A DNA stretch of 64,000 nt from Streptomyces xanthophaeus (GCF_000725805.1 NZ_KL647136.1:118841-182840), one strand, 5' to 3'; numbered from the stretch's first letter, positions 37,270 to 48,215 are shown. Notes: generated by a model from the letters alone, not told the origin. Program-made: numbers and translations.

Positions 37270-38028
37270 ATGAACGAGAAGTCCTGTCTGGTGACCGGTG
37301 CCGCGAGCGGGATCGGCCGGGCGACCGCCCTGCTCCTGGCGCGTTCCGGGGCCCGGGTGACCGCGTCCGACGTGAACGGCCGCGGCATCGAGGCCCTGCG
37401 TACGGAGCTGGCCGGGGAGGGGTACGAGATCACCGCGGTCACCGGTGACGTGTCCGATCCGCAGTCCAACCGGGCGATGGTCGAGGCCGCGGTCGGGGCG
37501 TACGGGAGGCTCGACGTGGCCGTGGCGAACGCCGGGGTGCTCCCTCTTTCGGATGTACGGGAGACCAGCCCGCAGGACTGGGACCACGTCATGGCGGTCG
37601 ACGGCCGCGGCATGTTCTTGACCTGTAAGTACGCCATCGAGGCGATGACGGCGCAGCCGCGGCCCGGCGGGGCGCTGGTCTGCGTGTCCTCGATCTCGGG
37701 GGTGGCCGGACAGGCCCGCCAGGCGGCCTACGGGCCGGCGAAGTTCGTCGCGTCGGGGCTGACGAAGCACCTCGCGGTGGAATGGGCGGCGCGCGGGATC
37801 CGGGTCAACGCGGTGGCCCCCGGAACCATCCGTACGGAGCGGGTGGTCGCGCTCCGGGACGAGCCGGGCGGGCCGGAGTACCTGGCGGAGATGACGGCCG
37901 CGCACCCGATGGGGCGGATCGGCGAACCGGAGGAGGTGGCCCGGGTGATCGCCTTCCTGGCCTCCGACGCCGCCTCGTTCGTGACGGGCGTGGTGCTGCC
38001 GGTGGACGGCGGCTACCTGGCTCGCTGA
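37270..38028 (+). CDS. Short-chain dehydrogenase/reductase
   Basis: The 252-residue protein is a classical SDR: cofactor motif VTGAASGIGRATALLLARSG, VANAGVLP, catalytic Ser in CVSSISGVAG, Tyr/Lys in YGPAKFVASGLTKHL, and the C-terminal GVVLPVDGGY. The acidic residue at the end of the second strand (ASDVNGRG) suggests NAD(H). The substrate is unknown. TAGGGT (37257-37262) lies seven bases before the ATG, predicting a leaderless mRNA. The gene is convergent with leuA across a hairpin. Confidence 0.9.
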   Translation: MNEKSCLVTGAASGIGRATALLLARSGARVTASDVNGRGIEALRTELAGEGYEITAVTGDVSDPQSNRAMVEAAVGAYGRLDVAVANAGVLPLSDVRETSPQDWDHVMAVDGRGMFLTCKYAIEAMTAQPRPGGALVCVSSISGVAGQARQAAYGPAKFVASGLTKHLAVEWAARGIRVNAVAPGTIRTERVVALRDEPGGPEYLAEMTAAHPMGRIGEPEEVARVIAFLASDAASFVTGVVLPVDGGYLAR

Positions 38029-38052
38029 ACCGTCCGGCGGCGGGTACGGCGA

Positions 38053-38086
38053 CGGCCCCGCCCCTCCTCGCGGAGGTGCGGGGCCG
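38053..38086. terminator. Bidirectional terminator between SDR and leuA
   Basis: CGGCCCCGCCCCTCC (38053-38067) and GGAGGTGCGGGGCCG (38072-38086) pair with one mismatch around a four-base loop, 12 bases after the leuA stop and 24 after the SDR stop. Confidence 0.8.
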
Positions 38087-38098
38087 CGGCCGGGTGGA

Positions 38099-40177
<2,079 letters not shown>

Positions 40178-40228
40178 TCATGGTCGCAGCTAGTGACAGC
40201 GGCATGACCCACTGCCACATTGCCGGGC

Positions 40229-41302
40229 ATGGATGCCACCCGTACCCCCCGCCACCCCGTCTTCTGCACCGTCGTGCCCCCGCACCTCCTCGACCGGATC
40301 GCACAGTCCGAGGACGCCCGGCGCGCCGGTCTCGCCCTGCGCACCCTCGAACGCGACGCCGCGCTGCGCACCCGGCGCCGGATCACCACCGTCCGGGGCG
40401 TCGCCTCCGCACTGGCCGCGCCCGCCTCCGACGATCCGCAGCGCACCGTCTACGACGCGGAGCACCGCACCCGGCTGCCCGGCAGGAAGGTCCGCGGTGA
40501 AGGCGACCCCGCGGGCCAGGACGCCACCGTCAACCGCGCGTACGCCGGGCTCGGGGCCACGTTCGAACTCTTCCTGAAGGGCTTCGGGCGGCGCTCGATC
40601 GACGATGCCGGGCTGGCCCTGGACGCGACCGTCCACTACGGCGAGGAGTACAACAACGCCTTCTGGGACGGTCAGCAGATGGTCTTCGGCGACGGGGACG
40701 GCGACCTCTTCCTCGACTTCACGGTGTCCCTCGACGTCATCGGCCACGAACTGACCCACGGGGTCACCCAGTACACGGCCAACCTCGACTACTACCAGCA
40801 GTCGGGCGCGCTGAACGAGTCCATGTCGGACGTCTTCGGCTCGCTGATCAAGCAGTACTCCCTGGGACAGACCGCCGAGGAGGCGGACTGGCTGATCGGG
40901 GCCGGGCTGCTGGGGCCCGAGGTGAGCGGTGTCGCGCTGCGGTCGATGAAGGCCCCGGGGACCGCGTACGACGACGACGAGCTCGGCAAGGACCCGCAGC
41001 CCGCGACGATGGACGACTACGTACGGACCTCGCGCGACAACGGCGGGGTGCACATCAATTCCGGCATCCCCAACCACGCCTTCTACGTCGCGGCGACCGA
41101 GCTGGGCGGCAAGGCCTGGGAGCGGGCCGGACAGATCTGGTACGACACCCTCACGGGCGGGGAGCTGGCCTCGGACGCCGACTTCGCGGACTTCGCCCGG
41201 CTGTCGGTCGCCGCGGCCGTGTCCCGGTACGGGGACGGCGGCGCCGAGCACCAGGCCCTCCAGAAGGCGTGGTCGGCGGTGGGCGTCCCGCTCGCCGGGT
41301 AG
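40229..41302 (+). CDS. Protealysin-type M4 metalloprotease
   Basis: The 357-residue protein belongs to the thermolysin (M4) family. The zinc site is VIGHELTHGVTQY plus the glutamate in GALNESMSDVFG, and the active-site His is in GIPNHAFYVAA. It has no signal peptide. The short propeptide has PPHLLDRIA, which matches the PPYML-type segment of protealysin precursors rather than the long propeptide of secreted thermolysins. Such enzymes may act inside the cell or leave by another route. The ATG at 40229 has no clear ribosome site. An emfourin-like inhibitor gene follows after nine bases. Confidence 0.9.
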   Translation: MDATRTPRHPVFCTVVPPHLLDRIAQSEDARRAGLALRTLERDAALRTRRRITTVRGVASALAAPASDDPQRTVYDAEHRTRLPGRKVRGEGDPAGQDATVNRAYAGLGATFELFLKGFGRRSIDDAGLALDATVHYGEEYNNAFWDGQQMVFGDGDGDLFLDFTVSLDVIGHELTHGVTQYTANLDYYQQSGALNESMSDVFGSLIKQYSLGQTAEEADWLIGAGLLGPEVSGVALRSMKAPGTAYDDDELGKDPQPATMDDYVRTSRDNGGVHINSGIPNHAFYVAATELGGKAWERAGQIWYDTLTGGELASDADFADFARLSVAAAVSRYGDGGAEHQALQKAWSAVGVPLAG

Positions 41303-41311
41303 ACCGTCCCC

Positions 41312-41581
41312 ATGCGCATCCAGGTGATCAGGACGGGCGGTTTCGCGGGCATCGAGCGCCGGGCCGAGGTGGACACCACGGGCCGGCCCGACGAGGACGA
41401 GTGGCGGGCCCTGGCCCAGCTGGCCCTGCGGCCGGGTCCGCCGGGGCACGGGGCGGACCGGGTGCGGGACGGGTTCTCGTACCGGATCACGGTCGACGGC
41501 CGGACGGTGTCCTGCCAGGACCCGCACCTCTCGGACGCCCAGCGGACGCTGATCTCGCGCGTCCTGAAGGAGGGCGCCTGA
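41312..41581 (+). CDS. Emfourin-like protealysin inhibitor
   Basis: The 89-residue protein begins MRIQVIRTGGFAGIERRAEV, continues with an acidic DTTGRPDEDEWRALAQLA, and has FSYRITVDGRTVSCQDPHL. These match the emfourin family, whose founding member (Serratia) blocks protealysin and is encoded beside it. The start is nine bases after the M4 protease stop, so the two genes form an enzyme-inhibitor pair. Identification rests on pattern and context. Confidence 0.75.
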   Translation: MRIQVIRTGGFAGIERRAEVDTTGRPDEDEWRALAQLALRPGPPGHGADRVRDGFSYRITVDGRTVSCQDPHLSDAQRTLISRVLKEGA

Positions 41582-41633
41582 CGGGGCCCGCAAAGCAGGT
41601 GCCCGGACGGCCGCCCTTTGCTTGGATGGCCGG

Positions 41634-42455
41634 ATGTCCGACCACATGACCGATACGAAGCTGTCCGAGCTGGAGCGGTACTACGACGCGGCGCCGCGCC
41701 GCGGCGGGGCGCGGGCCGAGGACTTCGGCCCGCTGACCCTGTTCGTCCAGGAGGGCGACGGCTGGCCGTACTACGCGCGGCCCGCGCTCGGCGGCGCCGA
41801 CGCCACCCCCGCGGACGTGGAGCGGGTACGGGCCCGCCAGCGGGAGCTGGGGGCCCCCGAGGCCTTCGAATGGGTGGCCGAAACCAGCCCCTCGCTCCGG
41901 GCCGCTGCGCAGGCGGCGGGCCTGTACGTCCACGCGCACCCCCTGATGGTCCTGGACCCGGCGGCGGCAGCGGTGCCCGCCCTCCCGGAGGTCCGCCTGC
42001 TCGACGCGGACGACCCGCTGCTGACCGCGGCCGTGACCCTCCCTGCCCTGGCCTTCGCGGCCCCGGGAACGGCGGTGGGCGAGGCCGGGCCCGCCGAACT
42101 GGCGGTGGCCGCGGCGACGGCGGAGGCAGCGGCCCGCCGGGCTCAGGTGGCCGCCCAGCTGGCCTCGGGACGTACGGTCCTGGCGGCGGCCGAGCGGGAC
42201 GGCGTCGTGCTGTGCTCCGGCCAGTACATCGCGGTCGGCGACGTCGCCGAGGTGGTGGGCGTGGGCACCCTGCCCGCGGCGCGGCGGCGCGGACTGGCCC
42301 TCGGGGTGACGGCGGCCCTGGTCGCCCGGGCCCGCGAGGCCGGCATCCGTACGGTGTTCCTCTCCGCGGGCGACGAGGACGTGGCCCGCCTCTACGCCCG
42401 GCTCGGCTTCCGCCGGGTGGCCACGGCCCTGATCGCGGAACCGCCCGCCGCGTAG
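41634..42455 (+). CDS. GNAT family acetyltransferase
   Basis: The 273-residue protein has an N-terminal half of unclear origin and a C-terminal GNAT domain: the acetyl-CoA loop VGTLPAARRRGLALGVTAAL, and VFLSAGDEDVARLYARLGFR as the final strand-helix. It transfers acetyl to an unknown acceptor. ATG 41634 is used; ATG 41646 (four codons on) is possible. Confidence 0.82.
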   Translation: MSDHMTDTKLSELERYYDAAPRRGGARAEDFGPLTLFVQEGDGWPYYARPALGGADATPADVERVRARQRELGAPEAFEWVAETSPSLRAAAQAAGLYVHAHPLMVLDPAAAAVPALPEVRLLDADDPLLTAAVTLPALAFAAPGTAVGEAGPAELAVAAATAEAAARRAQVAAQLASGRTVLAAAERDGVVLCSGQYIAVGDVAEVVGVGTLPAARRRGLALGVTAALVARAREAGIRTVFLSAGDEDVARLYARLGFRRVATALIAEPPAA

Positions 42456-42561
42456 GCCCCGGCCCCGGCCGGGATTTGCCGTAACGGCAAGGATGTTTGC
42501 CTCCCGGACGGACCCGGCGGAGCATCGGCGGCACGGGCAATCCGAGCGAGAAGAGGCCGCC

Positions 42562-43215
42562 GTGACCGAGCACGCGCACACCGACGACCCCCGGCCCGCC
42601 GGGGGCGAGGAGTTCTGGGACGACCGCTACCGGGAGAGCGACCGGATCTGGAGCGGCAACGCCAACGCCGTCCTGGTGCGGGAGGTCCGGGGGCTGGCCC
42701 CCGGCCGCGCCCTGGACCTCGGCTGCGGCGAGGGGGCGGACGCCGTGTGGCTGGCCCGGCAGGGCTGGCAGGTCACCGGGACCGACATCTCCGGCGTGGC
42801 GCTGGGCCGCGCGGCCGGGCACGCAGCCGAGGCGGGGGTCGGCGACCGGGTCTCGTGGCAGCGGCACGACTTCGCGCGGTCCTTCCCCGAGGGGGAGTTC
42901 GACCTCGTCTCGGCCTGCTTCCTGCACACCTACGGGGAGTTCCCGCGGCCCCGGGTCCTGCGCACGGCCGCCGCGGCCGTGGCCCCGGGCGGCGTCCTGC
43001 TGGTCGTCGGCCACGCGGGCGGCCCCTCGTGGAACCCGGACGCGCACCCCGGGCTCGTGCTCCCGACGCCGGGCGAGGTCCTGGAGCAGCTGGAGCTCGC
43101 GGAGGGCGCCTGGGAGGTCCTGCTCGCGGAGGAGCACGTACAGCCGATGAAGGCGCCCGACGGCAGCGCCGCGACCCGCCCCGACAACGTCGTGAAGGTC
43201 CGGCGCCTGCCCTGA
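42562..43215 (+). CDS. SAM-dependent methyltransferase
   Basis: The 217-residue protein has the class I methyltransferase fold: EEFWDDRYRESDRIWSGNAN at the start, motif I ALDLGCGEGADAVWLARQG, VTGTDISGVALGRA, and FDLVSACFLHTYGEF. This pattern is close to the tellurite/thiopurine-like methyltransferases of actinobacteria; the substrate is unknown. GTG 42562 has AGAAGAGG about six bases upstream. It is convergent with era across a hairpin. Confidence 0.88.
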   Translation: MTEHAHTDDPRPAGGEEFWDDRYRESDRIWSGNANAVLVREVRGLAPGRALDLGCGEGADAVWLARQGWQVTGTDISGVALGRAAGHAAEAGVGDRVSWQRHDFARSFPEGEFDLVSACFLHTYGEFPRPRVLRTAAAAVAPGGVLLVVGHAGGPSWNPDAHPGLVLPTPGEVLEQLELAEGAWEVLLAEEHVQPMKAPDGSAATRPDNVVKVRRLP

Positions 43216-43235
43216 GGACGCCCGTGACGAAAGAA

Positions 43236-43262
43236 CGGCCGGGCCCCGTCGGGGCCCGGCCG
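43236..43262. terminator. Bidirectional terminator between methyltransferase and era
   Basis: CGGCCGGGCCCC (43236-43247) and GGGGCCCGGCCG (43251-43262) form a perfect 12-bp stem with a three-base loop. Confidence 0.8.
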
Positions 43263-43267
43263 GAGGG

Positions 43268-44209
43268 TCAGAAGCCGAGCTTGCGCAGCTGCTTGGGGTC
43301 GCGCTGCCAGTCCTTGGCCACCTTCACGTGGAGGTCGAGGAAGACGGGCGTCCCGAGGAGGGCCTCGATGTGCTTGCGCGACTTCATCCCGACCTCCTTC
43401 AGACGGGCGCCCTTCGGGCCGATGATGATGCCCTTCTGGCTCGGCCGCTCGATGTAGACGTTCGCGTGGATGTCGAGCAGCGGCCGGTCGGCGGGGCGGT
43501 TCTCCCGCGGGATCATCTCCTCGACGACCACGGCGATGGAGTGCGGGAGCTCGTCCCGTACGCCTTCCAGCGCGGCCTCGCGGATCAGCTCCGCGACCAT
43601 GACCATCTCGGGCTCGTCGGTGAGGTCGCCCTCCGGGTACAGCGGCGGGCTCTCGGGCAGCATCGGCGCGATCAGGTCGGCCAGCAGCTGCACCTGGCTG
43701 TCGCCCACCGCCGAGACGGGGACGATCTCGGCCCACTCGAAGCCCAGCTCCTCGGCGAGCTGGTGGACGGCGATGAGCTGCTCGCCCACCACCTTCGACT
43801 CGACCAGGTCGGTCTTGGTGATGATGGCGATCTTGGGGGTCTTCTTGATCCCCGCGAGCTCCTTGGCGATGAACTTGTCGCCGGGGCCGAGCTTCTGGTC
43901 GGCGGGCAGGCAGAAGCCGATGACGTCGACCTCGGACCAGGTCGCGCGCACGACGTCGTTGAGGCGCTCGCCGAGGAGGGTGCGCGGCTTGTGCAGACCG
44001 GGCGTGTCGACGAGGACGAGCTGCGCGTCGGGGCGGTGCACGATGCCGCGGACGGTGTGGCGGGTGGTCTGCGGCCGGTTGGAGGTGATCGCGACCTTGG
44101 TACCCACGAGTGCGTTGGTGAGGGTCGACTTCCCCGCGTTGGGGCGGCCGACGAAGCAGGCGAAGCCCGCACGGTGCGGGCTGGTGGACTCGGGGGAACG
44201 ATCGCTCAT
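43268..44209 (-). CDS. era: GTPase Era
   Basis: The 313-residue essential GTPase binds 16S rRNA and assists 30S assembly. G1 is FVGRPNAGKSTLTNALVG, G3 VDTPGLHKP, G4 ITKTDLVES, and the KH RNA-binding domain includes GIIIGPKGARLKEVG. ATG 44207-44209 is chosen since GGGGAGA lies nine bases upstream. Unusually, the frame is open upstream all the way through the DUF916 gene, with no stop codon between them, so a fusion protein is also possible. Confidence 0.96.
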   Translation of the reverse strand: MSDRSPESTSPHRAGFACFVGRPNAGKSTLTNALVGTKVAITSNRPQTTRHTVRGIVHRPDAQLVLVDTPGLHKPRTLLGERLNDVVRATWSEVDVIGFCLPADQKLGPGDKFIAKELAGIKKTPKIAIITKTDLVESKVVGEQLIAVHQLAEELGFEWAEIVPVSAVGDSQVQLLADLIAPMLPESPPLYPEGDLTDEPEMVMVAELIREAALEGVRDELPHSIAVVVEEMIPRENRPADRPLLDIHANVYIERPSQKGIIIGPKGARLKEVGMKSRKHIEALLGTPVFLDLHVKVAKDWQRDPKQLRKLGF

Positions 44210-45253
44210 ACGGGCCATTCTCCCCGATGCGGCTCCCAGCGCCGACCAGGCCACCGCGGCGAGCGCCGACAGGCCCGCGAGCCAGGGGGCGAGAAGGGGG
44301 CGGCGGACGTAGGAGGCACTGCCCTGAGCTGTGGTTCCGCCGGCCTGCGCGCGCACCGTGACCCGGGCCGCTTCGATCCCGGGCGGGTCCTCCCAGCGGG
44401 CGCTGAGCCGGACCTCCTGGCCCGGCAGCAGTTCGGCGGGCAGCCCGGTGAGCGCGTGGCCGGCCAGCGGGCGGCCGAGGGCGCCGGAGGCGGTGAGGGC
44501 GGCGCGCGGGCGGAGGGTGATGTTGCCGAGGTTGTGGAGCGTGTACGAGACCTCCGCGCCCGCGCCGCGGCGGCCGACCGCGACCTCCCGGACCGCGAGG
44601 GCGGGGGCCGTGGGGCCCGTCACCCGCAGGTACACCCGGGCGGCGACGGCCTGCTGCACTCCGATCCCCCGGGCGGTGGCGCCGGGCCGGTCCTCCAGGG
44701 CCACGACGGCGCCGGGGTGGTCCCCGGGTTCGGCCCGGTCGGGGACGGCGAGGGTGAAGGGGACGCTGACCGAGCCGCCCGGCGGGACGGTGACCCGCTC
44801 CTGGGCGAGGCGCGCCCAGGCTCCGGTGCTGCGGCGCGGCTCGTCGGGGCCGCGCACGGCGAAGCCGCCGTCGCGGGCGGTGTTGTAGGCGTCGGCGGCG
44901 TACAGCCGGAAGGTGCGGGGCCGGTCGGTGCGGTTGGTGACGGTCACGGCGTCGGCGACGCTCCGGCCGGGAGCCGCGGCCAGGTAGAAGTACGGGCGCT
45001 GCCCGGCCGCGCCGGCGGCGGGCAGCACCGACCACTGCCCGTTGTCGGCGGCGGTGGCCGGGGCGGGACCCGCGCCGAGCAGCAGGACGACGAGAACGCC
45101 GCCGGACAGCGCGAGCCGGCGCATCGGCCGAGACGGCGACCCTGCCAGGAACCAGGCCAGGACCTGGGCGAGGGGCCAGGGCAGGGACCAGGCCAGAGGC
45201 CAAGGCCGGGGCACGGGCCGGGGTCGGGAGCGGGTCAAGAGCCCGCCCGTCAC
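44210..45253 (-). CDS. DUF916-type surface protein, in frame with era and lacking its own stop
   Basis: The frame encodes a signal peptide (MRRLALSGGVLVVLLLGAG, ATG 45124), an exported beta-sandwich region typical of DUF916/WxL-interacting proteins (TVTNRTDRPRTFRLYAADAY, then VPPGGSVSVPFTLAVPDRAE) and a membrane helix (APWLAGLSALAAVAWSALGA). After that it has no stop codon and runs in frame into era. The GTG at 45253 overlaps the stop of the upstream WxL gene (GTGA), so it may be the coupled start; the ATG at 45124 gives a cleaner signal peptide. DUF916 proteins work with WxL proteins at the cell wall. Confidence 0.7.
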
Positions 45254-47034
45254 GACAGGGTCAGGGTGAGGACCGCCGCGTACGCGCCCGGCGGGGTGTA
45301 CGGCGGGACCTGGAGGGCGACCGTCGCGTCGACCGTGAAGGTGCCCCCCGCGAGCGGGGCGTCCGGGGTGGAGGCGAGGACCGCCCCGTCCGGGCCGACC
45401 GGGCCCGCGCTGCCCGCGGCGCAGGTGCTCGGGCTGCCCGCCGCCGCGGTGCACGAGGGGGTCCAGGAGAGGGCGGCTCCGGGGATGCGGACTCCACCGG
45501 GCCCCGTGAAGTCGCTGACCTTGCCGGTCAGGGACCAGCCCGCCGGGCCCCCGCGGGCGTCCTGGACGGTGACGGTGGCGATCCGGCCGGGGGCCGCGCC
45601 GCCCTCGCCGTACGGGACCGCGCCCAGGGCGATGTCCTGCCCGGTCTGGGTCATGGCGAGGGCGCCGGGCTCGACGGTGGCGGTCACCTTCTGGGTGCCG
45701 GGCTGCGGCGGGGCGGCATCGAGGACCGTGTACGCGGCCGGGCCGGAGCCCTGTTCGGCCGACCAGGCCCTGCCCTCGTAGGCGACCACCGCGGTGGTGG
45801 TCCGGTCCGTGACGGGCAGCTCCGCCCGGACGACGCCCAGTTCGTCGGCGGTGGCGGCGACCCGGTCGGCGGTCTCCGCGGCCCCCGCCCGTCCGGCGAC
45901 GGTGACGGCCGCGCCGGGGAGGAAGCCCGCACCGGTCACCGCCACCTTCGCGCCCGGCGCTCCGTGGGCCGCGGCGAGGGAGACGCTGCGCAGGTTGGCC
46001 GTGGGCAGCGGACTCGCGGTGATCCGTACGGCGACGGGCCCGGAGGCGGCAGCGGGGGCGGGCGCAGGGGCAGGACCCGGAGCCGGGCCCGGGGCGGCGG
46101 GCGGTACGGCGGCCGGGAGGCCTGCGGCTGCGGCGGATGCGCCGGGGGCAGCCGGTGCACCAGGTACGGCCGGTGCCGCGGGAGCACCGAGGGCGGCCAG
46201 CGCGCCGGGCGCTTCAAGTGCGGCCGGTGCGGCGGGTGCGGCGAGTGCCGCCGGTGCGGCGGGCGCTTCGGGTGCGGCCGGTGCCGCCGGTGCGGCCGGT
46301 GCCTCGGATTCAGCGGGTGGCGCGGGCGTGCCAGGCGCTTCAGATGTGGCCGGGGCAGCCGGTGCCGCCGGTGCCGCCGGTGCCGCCGGTGCCGCCGGTG
46401 CCGCCGGTGCTTCGGGTGCCGCCGGTGCCGCCGGTGCTTCGGGTGCCGCCGGTGCCGCCGGTGCTTCGGGTGCGGCGGTTGCCGCAGGGGTGGCCGTGCA
46501 GACCGTGTCCAGGGCCAGGAGATGGCTGGTGTGCAGGGTGTAGCCGCCCGGGGCCAGGGTGATCTCGCCCGGCGCGGTGACGGTGAAGGTGCCGGTCATG
46601 GTGACGGTGGGAAGGGCCCCGCCCTCGCGGACGGGATCGTTGCGCCTGGCCCCGACGACCGTGACCTCGCCGCTCTGCGCTCCCCCGAGCACGATCCGCC
46701 CCGTCGGGGTGAGCACGTCGGCGGGGAGTTCACCGGCGACCGGGTTCACGGCGGGGCCGCCGGTCAGCCGGTACGTCACGGTGACGGTGTCCCCCACCCG
46801 GGGCGTCGGGTCGGAGACGGTGACGCGGGCAGCGGTCGGCCCTTCGGCGGGCGGGAGTCCGGCCTCCTGGGGCGGCAGGCACTGCGTCGGGAAGGTGACC
46901 TGGCCCGGCACCGGAACCGGCGGCGGTTCCCCCTCGGCGGCCGCGGGCGGGCTCAGCACTCCCCCGGTGGCCGCCGCGAGCACGGCCGTCCCCACCGCCG
47001 CCGACCATCTCCTGCTGCGCGCGCCTCTGCCCAC
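45250..47034 (-). CDS. WxL-like secreted cell-wall protein with Pro/Ala repeats
   Basis: The 594-residue protein has a signal peptide (SAAVGTAVLAAATGGVLSPP), an N-terminal beta-domain (TVSDPTPRVGDTVTVTYRLT), a long low-complexity AAPEAPAAP region of about 140 residues, a second beta-domain (VSLAAAHGAPGAKVAVTGAG), and a C-terminal WxL domain with GPAGWSLTGKVSDFTGPGG and ALSWTPSC. WxL domains bind peptidoglycan non-covalently. It is translationally coupled (GTGA) to a DUF916 gene, the usual partner. The GTG at 47032-47034 follows AGGGGG. Confidence 0.78.
   Translation of the reverse strand: MGRGARSRRWSAAVGTAVLAAATGGVLSPPAAAEGEPPPVPVPGQVTFPTQCLPPQEAGLPPAEGPTAARVTVSDPTPRVGDTVTVTYRLTGGPAVNPVAGELPADVLTPTGRIVLGGAQSGEVTVVGARRNDPVREGGALPTVTMTGTFTVTAPGEITLAPGGYTLHTSHLLALDTVCTATPAATAAPEAPAAPAAPEAPAAPAAPEAPAAPAAPAAPAAPAAPAAPATSEAPGTPAPPAESEAPAAPAAPAAPEAPAAPAALAAPAAPAALEAPGALAALGAPAAPAVPGAPAAPGASAAAAGLPAAVPPAAPGPAPGPAPAPAPAAASGPVAVRITASPLPTANLRSVSLAAAHGAPGAKVAVTGAGFLPGAAVTVAGRAGAAETADRVAATADELGVVRAELPVTDRTTTAVVAYEGRAWSAEQGSGPAAYTVLDAAPPQPGTQKVTATVEPGALAMTQTGQDIALGAVPYGEGGAAPGRIATVTVQDARGGPAGWSLTGKVSDFTGPGGVRIPGAALSWTPSCTAAAGSPSTCAAGSAGPVGPDGAVLASTPDAPLAGGTFTVDATVALQVPPYTPPGAYAAVLTLTLS
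46200..46480. repeat. Coding tandem repeats (Pro/Ala-rich)
   Basis: Inside the WxL gene, units such as GGTGCCGCC and GCTTCGGGTGCCGCC are repeated, with runs of GGTGCCGCC at 46354-46410 and three longer units ending GCTTCGG at 46411-46480. They encode AAPEAP-type repeats and are prone to length change. Confidence 0.75.
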
Positions 47035-47094
47035 TGCCCGCCCCCTGGGTTCCGCCCCGACAGGGGGCCATTCACGAGCGGGCGGCGGGAGAAG

Positions 47095-48144
47095 TCAATG
47101 CACGGGTCCGGCAGCGTCTGATGGCCCATCAGGAGATGGCAGGGTGGGCGACCCGGGCCCACCGCCCGGACCCTCGCGGAAGGTCCGCCGGTACGCCGTC
47201 GGGCTCACCCCCAGCGCCGTCTGCACGTGCTTGCGCAGGGACTGGGCCGTCCCGAAGCCGGCTTCCCGCGCCACCTGTTCCATCGGCAGGTCCGTCTTCT
47301 CCAGCAGCCGCCGGGCCCGCTCCACCCGCTGCCCGACGATCCACTGGCCGGGGCTGACCCCGGACTCCTCTCGGAAGCGGCGCGTGAAGGTGCGTACGGA
47401 CACGGCCTCCTTGCGGGCCAGGTCGGTCAGCCGCAGGGGTTCGTGCAGCCGGTCCAGCACCCAGGCGCGGGCCGCCGCGGTGCTGGCGAGCTGCGGCTGC
47501 GGCACCGGGCGCTCGATGAACTGGGCCTGCCCGCCGTCCCGGTGCGGCGGCACCACGGTCCGCCGGGCCACCTCGTTCGCGACGGCAGCGCCGTGGTCGC
47601 GGCGCACGATGTGCAGGCACAGGTCGATGCCCGCGGCGACCCCGGCGGAGGTGAGCACGTCGCCGTCGTCGGTGTAGAGCACGCCGGGGTCCACCCGGAC
47701 GGCCGGGAAGAGCTGCTGGAAGTGCTCGGCGCTGGCCCAGTGGGTGGTGGCCCGGCGGCCGTCGAGGTATCCCGCGGCGGCCAGGACGTAGCCGCCCGTG
47801 CAGATCGAGACGAGCCGCGTGCCCGGCCGGATGTGCGCCAGCGCCGCCGCGAGCTCCTCGCTCAGCCGGCCCTCCTCGTAGGCCGGGCCCAGCTCGTACG
47901 AGGCCGGCACCACGACCGTGTCCGCCGTGGCCAGCAGCTCGGGGCCGTGCTCGACGTGGATCGCGAAGTCGGCGTCCGTGCGCACCGGCCCGGGGGCGAG
48001 CCCGCAGGTCGAGATCGTGTAGAACGGCCGCCCGGCCGGGTCCTTGGCCCGGCCGAAGATCCGGTGCGGGATGCCCAGCTCGAAGGGCAGCAGCCCGGAG
48101 AGGGCGAGTACGACGACGTGGTGGGCACCCGCTGATGCGTCCAT
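47095..48144 (-). CDS. GlxA-type AraC family regulator
   Basis: The 349-residue protein has an N-terminal DJ-1/PfpI-like domain (HHVVVLALSGLLPFELGIPH, with a nucleophile-elbow-like LVSICTGGYVLAAAGYLDG) and a C-terminal pair of AraC helix-turn-helix motifs (LTDLARKEAVSVRTFTRRFR and VAREAGFGTAQSLRKHVQ). Such regulators often control an adjacent gene, here the divergent MFS transporter. ATG 48142-48144 follows TATGAT (minus strand, 48156-48151) by six bases, predicting a leaderless mRNA. Confidence 0.9.
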   Translation of the reverse strand: MDASAGAHHVVVLALSGLLPFELGIPHRIFGRAKDPAGRPFYTISTCGLAPGPVRTDADFAIHVEHGPELLATADTVVVPASYELGPAYEEGRLSEELAAALAHIRPGTRLVSICTGGYVLAAAGYLDGRRATTHWASAEHFQQLFPAVRVDPGVLYTDDGDVLTSAGVAAGIDLCLHIVRRDHGAAVANEVARRTVVPPHRDGGQAQFIERPVPQPQLASTAAARAWVLDRLHEPLRLTDLARKEAVSVRTFTRRFREESGVSPGQWIVGQRVERARRLLEKTDLPMEQVAREAGFGTAQSLRKHVQTALGVSPTAYRRTFREGPGGGPGSPTLPSPDGPSDAAGPVH

Positions 48145-48165
48145 GGCCCGATCATAACGAAGCAT

Positions 48166-48183
48166 GACAGTCAGGCCACTGTC
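48166..48183. promoter_or_regulatory. Inverted repeat between the GlxA-type regulator and MFS genes
   Basis: GACAGT (48166-48171) and ACTGTC (48178-48183) form a perfect 6-6-6 inverted repeat upstream of both divergent genes; it lies 10 bases upstream of the regulator's -10 box. A candidate operator. Confidence 0.4.
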
Positions 48184-48215
48184 GTCGTGGGTCCCGCAGG
48201 CCGGAAGCTGACGGC

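Noticed and set aside
36393..37637. Long N-terminal extension of the TerB-like protein
   Set aside because: Antisense to the SDR gene; GTG 37088 has a strong ribosome site and the zinc ribbon starts soon after.
46350..46480. CRISPR-like array
   Set aside because: The repeats are contiguous short coding units without spacers.
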